Positions 15,136-16,149 of a stretch of DNA of 16,149 nucleotides are shown here, one piece after another (within the stretch, counting starts at the first letter, position 1; each line of letters begins with the position of its first letter). Origin of the DNA: Temnopleurus reevesii (Eukaryota; Echinodermata; Echinoidea; Temnopleuroida; Temnopleuridae); contig BQKZ01008329.1 of NCBI GenBank assembly GCA_036244855.1, positions 1-16,149 of the forward strand, written 5' to 3'. Made by a program: the position numbers and the translations under genes. Below the pieces are notes generated by a model that was not told the DNA's origin, did not search any database, and saw only the letters and a program-made list of their open reading frames with translations.

Positions 15136-16149
15136 CCTTTAGGTAAAGGCCAGGGACCAATTGCACGAATTGGTCTTAAATTATTCTTCTTGCTTAGACG
15201 TTCTTCCTATGCTACTCTCATAACGTAGACACACTTGTTGATATGTCTATGTTTAAGAGGGTGGCACCAAAATAAAGAACGTACGTCCTAGGAAAAAGAG
15301 GATAGGAAAGTCAATTTCGTAGCATTGGCCTAAAGGTTCATCACATGCTAATTACGTTCATTTATTCTTGATTTTTACTTTTCTATTAACTTCTCAATTT
15401 TTGTGTGAGTGTCAATGTTTATATTTTTATTACGAGCAATGTTTTCTGCTAAGAGCTTGTAGAAACCAGGAAACTCGTTTGCTAAAAACATAGACAGGAA
15501 ATAGGAACAGAAAATGATGTGACAATATAAACATGGCTGCAAAAATGATTCGTAAAGATCCTGTATATAACAATAAACTATTGCTATAAGTTATTAACAT
15601 TGGGAGACAAGGCAGAGTTTTAATTATCTATTACAGAAACAAAACATATGTTTCAGCTTACAATATAATGTCAAAGAGTTATGATGTTGAGTGCCAATGC
15701 CCTGCTCTCTTTCATTCGTTGATTTGATTTGTTATCAAACTATAACTATAACTATATATATATATATATGTTTTTAAAATTGAATTTGATATAATTGATA
15801 TGATGTTTATGTTAATTGCGAAACCACACTTTTTGCAACCATGTGGGCTTGTTGATTTAAAATCAGCTTATACCGTATAATCTCGACAATAAGCACCGTT
15901 CAACATAACTTTCTTGACAAGCGCCCTCTTTGGTACAAAATTATCAAGTAAATGATAGTGATAAGATAATCTTAATTACAATGACCTGTCTACTTTTATA
16001 CATATTCATGATTTGTAATTTCATCAATCGAGATAAAGAGTTGACCTTTAAGCCTGGATTAATAGGCGGGTTTACTTATATATTCAAATTTATGTGCGTT
16101 TAACGTAGTTACGCGGTATTCCATAGACCGATTGATAACAATAAGACTT
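15136..16149. other. Intergenic DNA with minor repeats
   Basis: No gene is seen. There is a (TA)n microsatellite at about 15750-15768. At 15873-15925, accgtataatctcgacaata with agcaccg and caagcgccctc resembles a widespread invertebrate repeat end (cgaataagcgccc type). Confidence 0.4.

Overview
The window looks like AT-rich genomic DNA from a marine invertebrate, most probably an echinoderm such as a sea urchin; the species cannot be fixed from this sequence. The evidence is a single split gene with GT-AG introns full of LINE 3' ends, a tRNA-derived SINE, inverted-repeat elements and microsatellites. Two unresolved bases (7418, 14162) suggest a shotgun assembly.

The window holds one recognisable protein-coding gene, on the + strand: the orthologue of MFAP1 (microfibrillar-associated protein 1), a nuclear spliceosome protein despite its name. 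Ten coding exons join with consistent phase (1722-1803, 2712-2763, 3364-3531, 4442-4796, 5498-5628, 6887-6995, 7664-7833, 9187-9346, 10407-10496, 11548-11739) to give 1509 nt, or 502 residues plus TGA. A poly(A) signal lies at 12559-12564.

The striking part is what surrounds these exons. At least six of the ten are accompanied by decayed tandem copies of themselves together with adjoining intron, at spacings of about 120-270 bp. Acceptor-side copies (intron tail plus exon head) lie upstream of exons 3, 5, 6 and 8. Donor-side or stop-side copies lie downstream of exons 4, 5 and 10. The sequence upstream of the start codon is also duplicated, and the 3' UTR is largely made of degraded copies of the last exon. 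This arrangement is what repeated short tandem duplication would leave if only copies that can be skipped by splicing, or that fall beyond the stop codon, survive. One extra copy, exon 8a (8791-8950), differs from the working exon only at silent third positions yet has no splice donor.

Layout: 1-1400, upstream DNA with an inverted-repeat element and half of a dispersed repeat pair; 1404-1721, duplicated leader; 1722-11739, gene body; 11740 to about 12590, 3' UTR; from there to 16149, intergenic DNA with a 300-bp polypurine tract, poly-C runs and short direct repeats, and no gene I can support.
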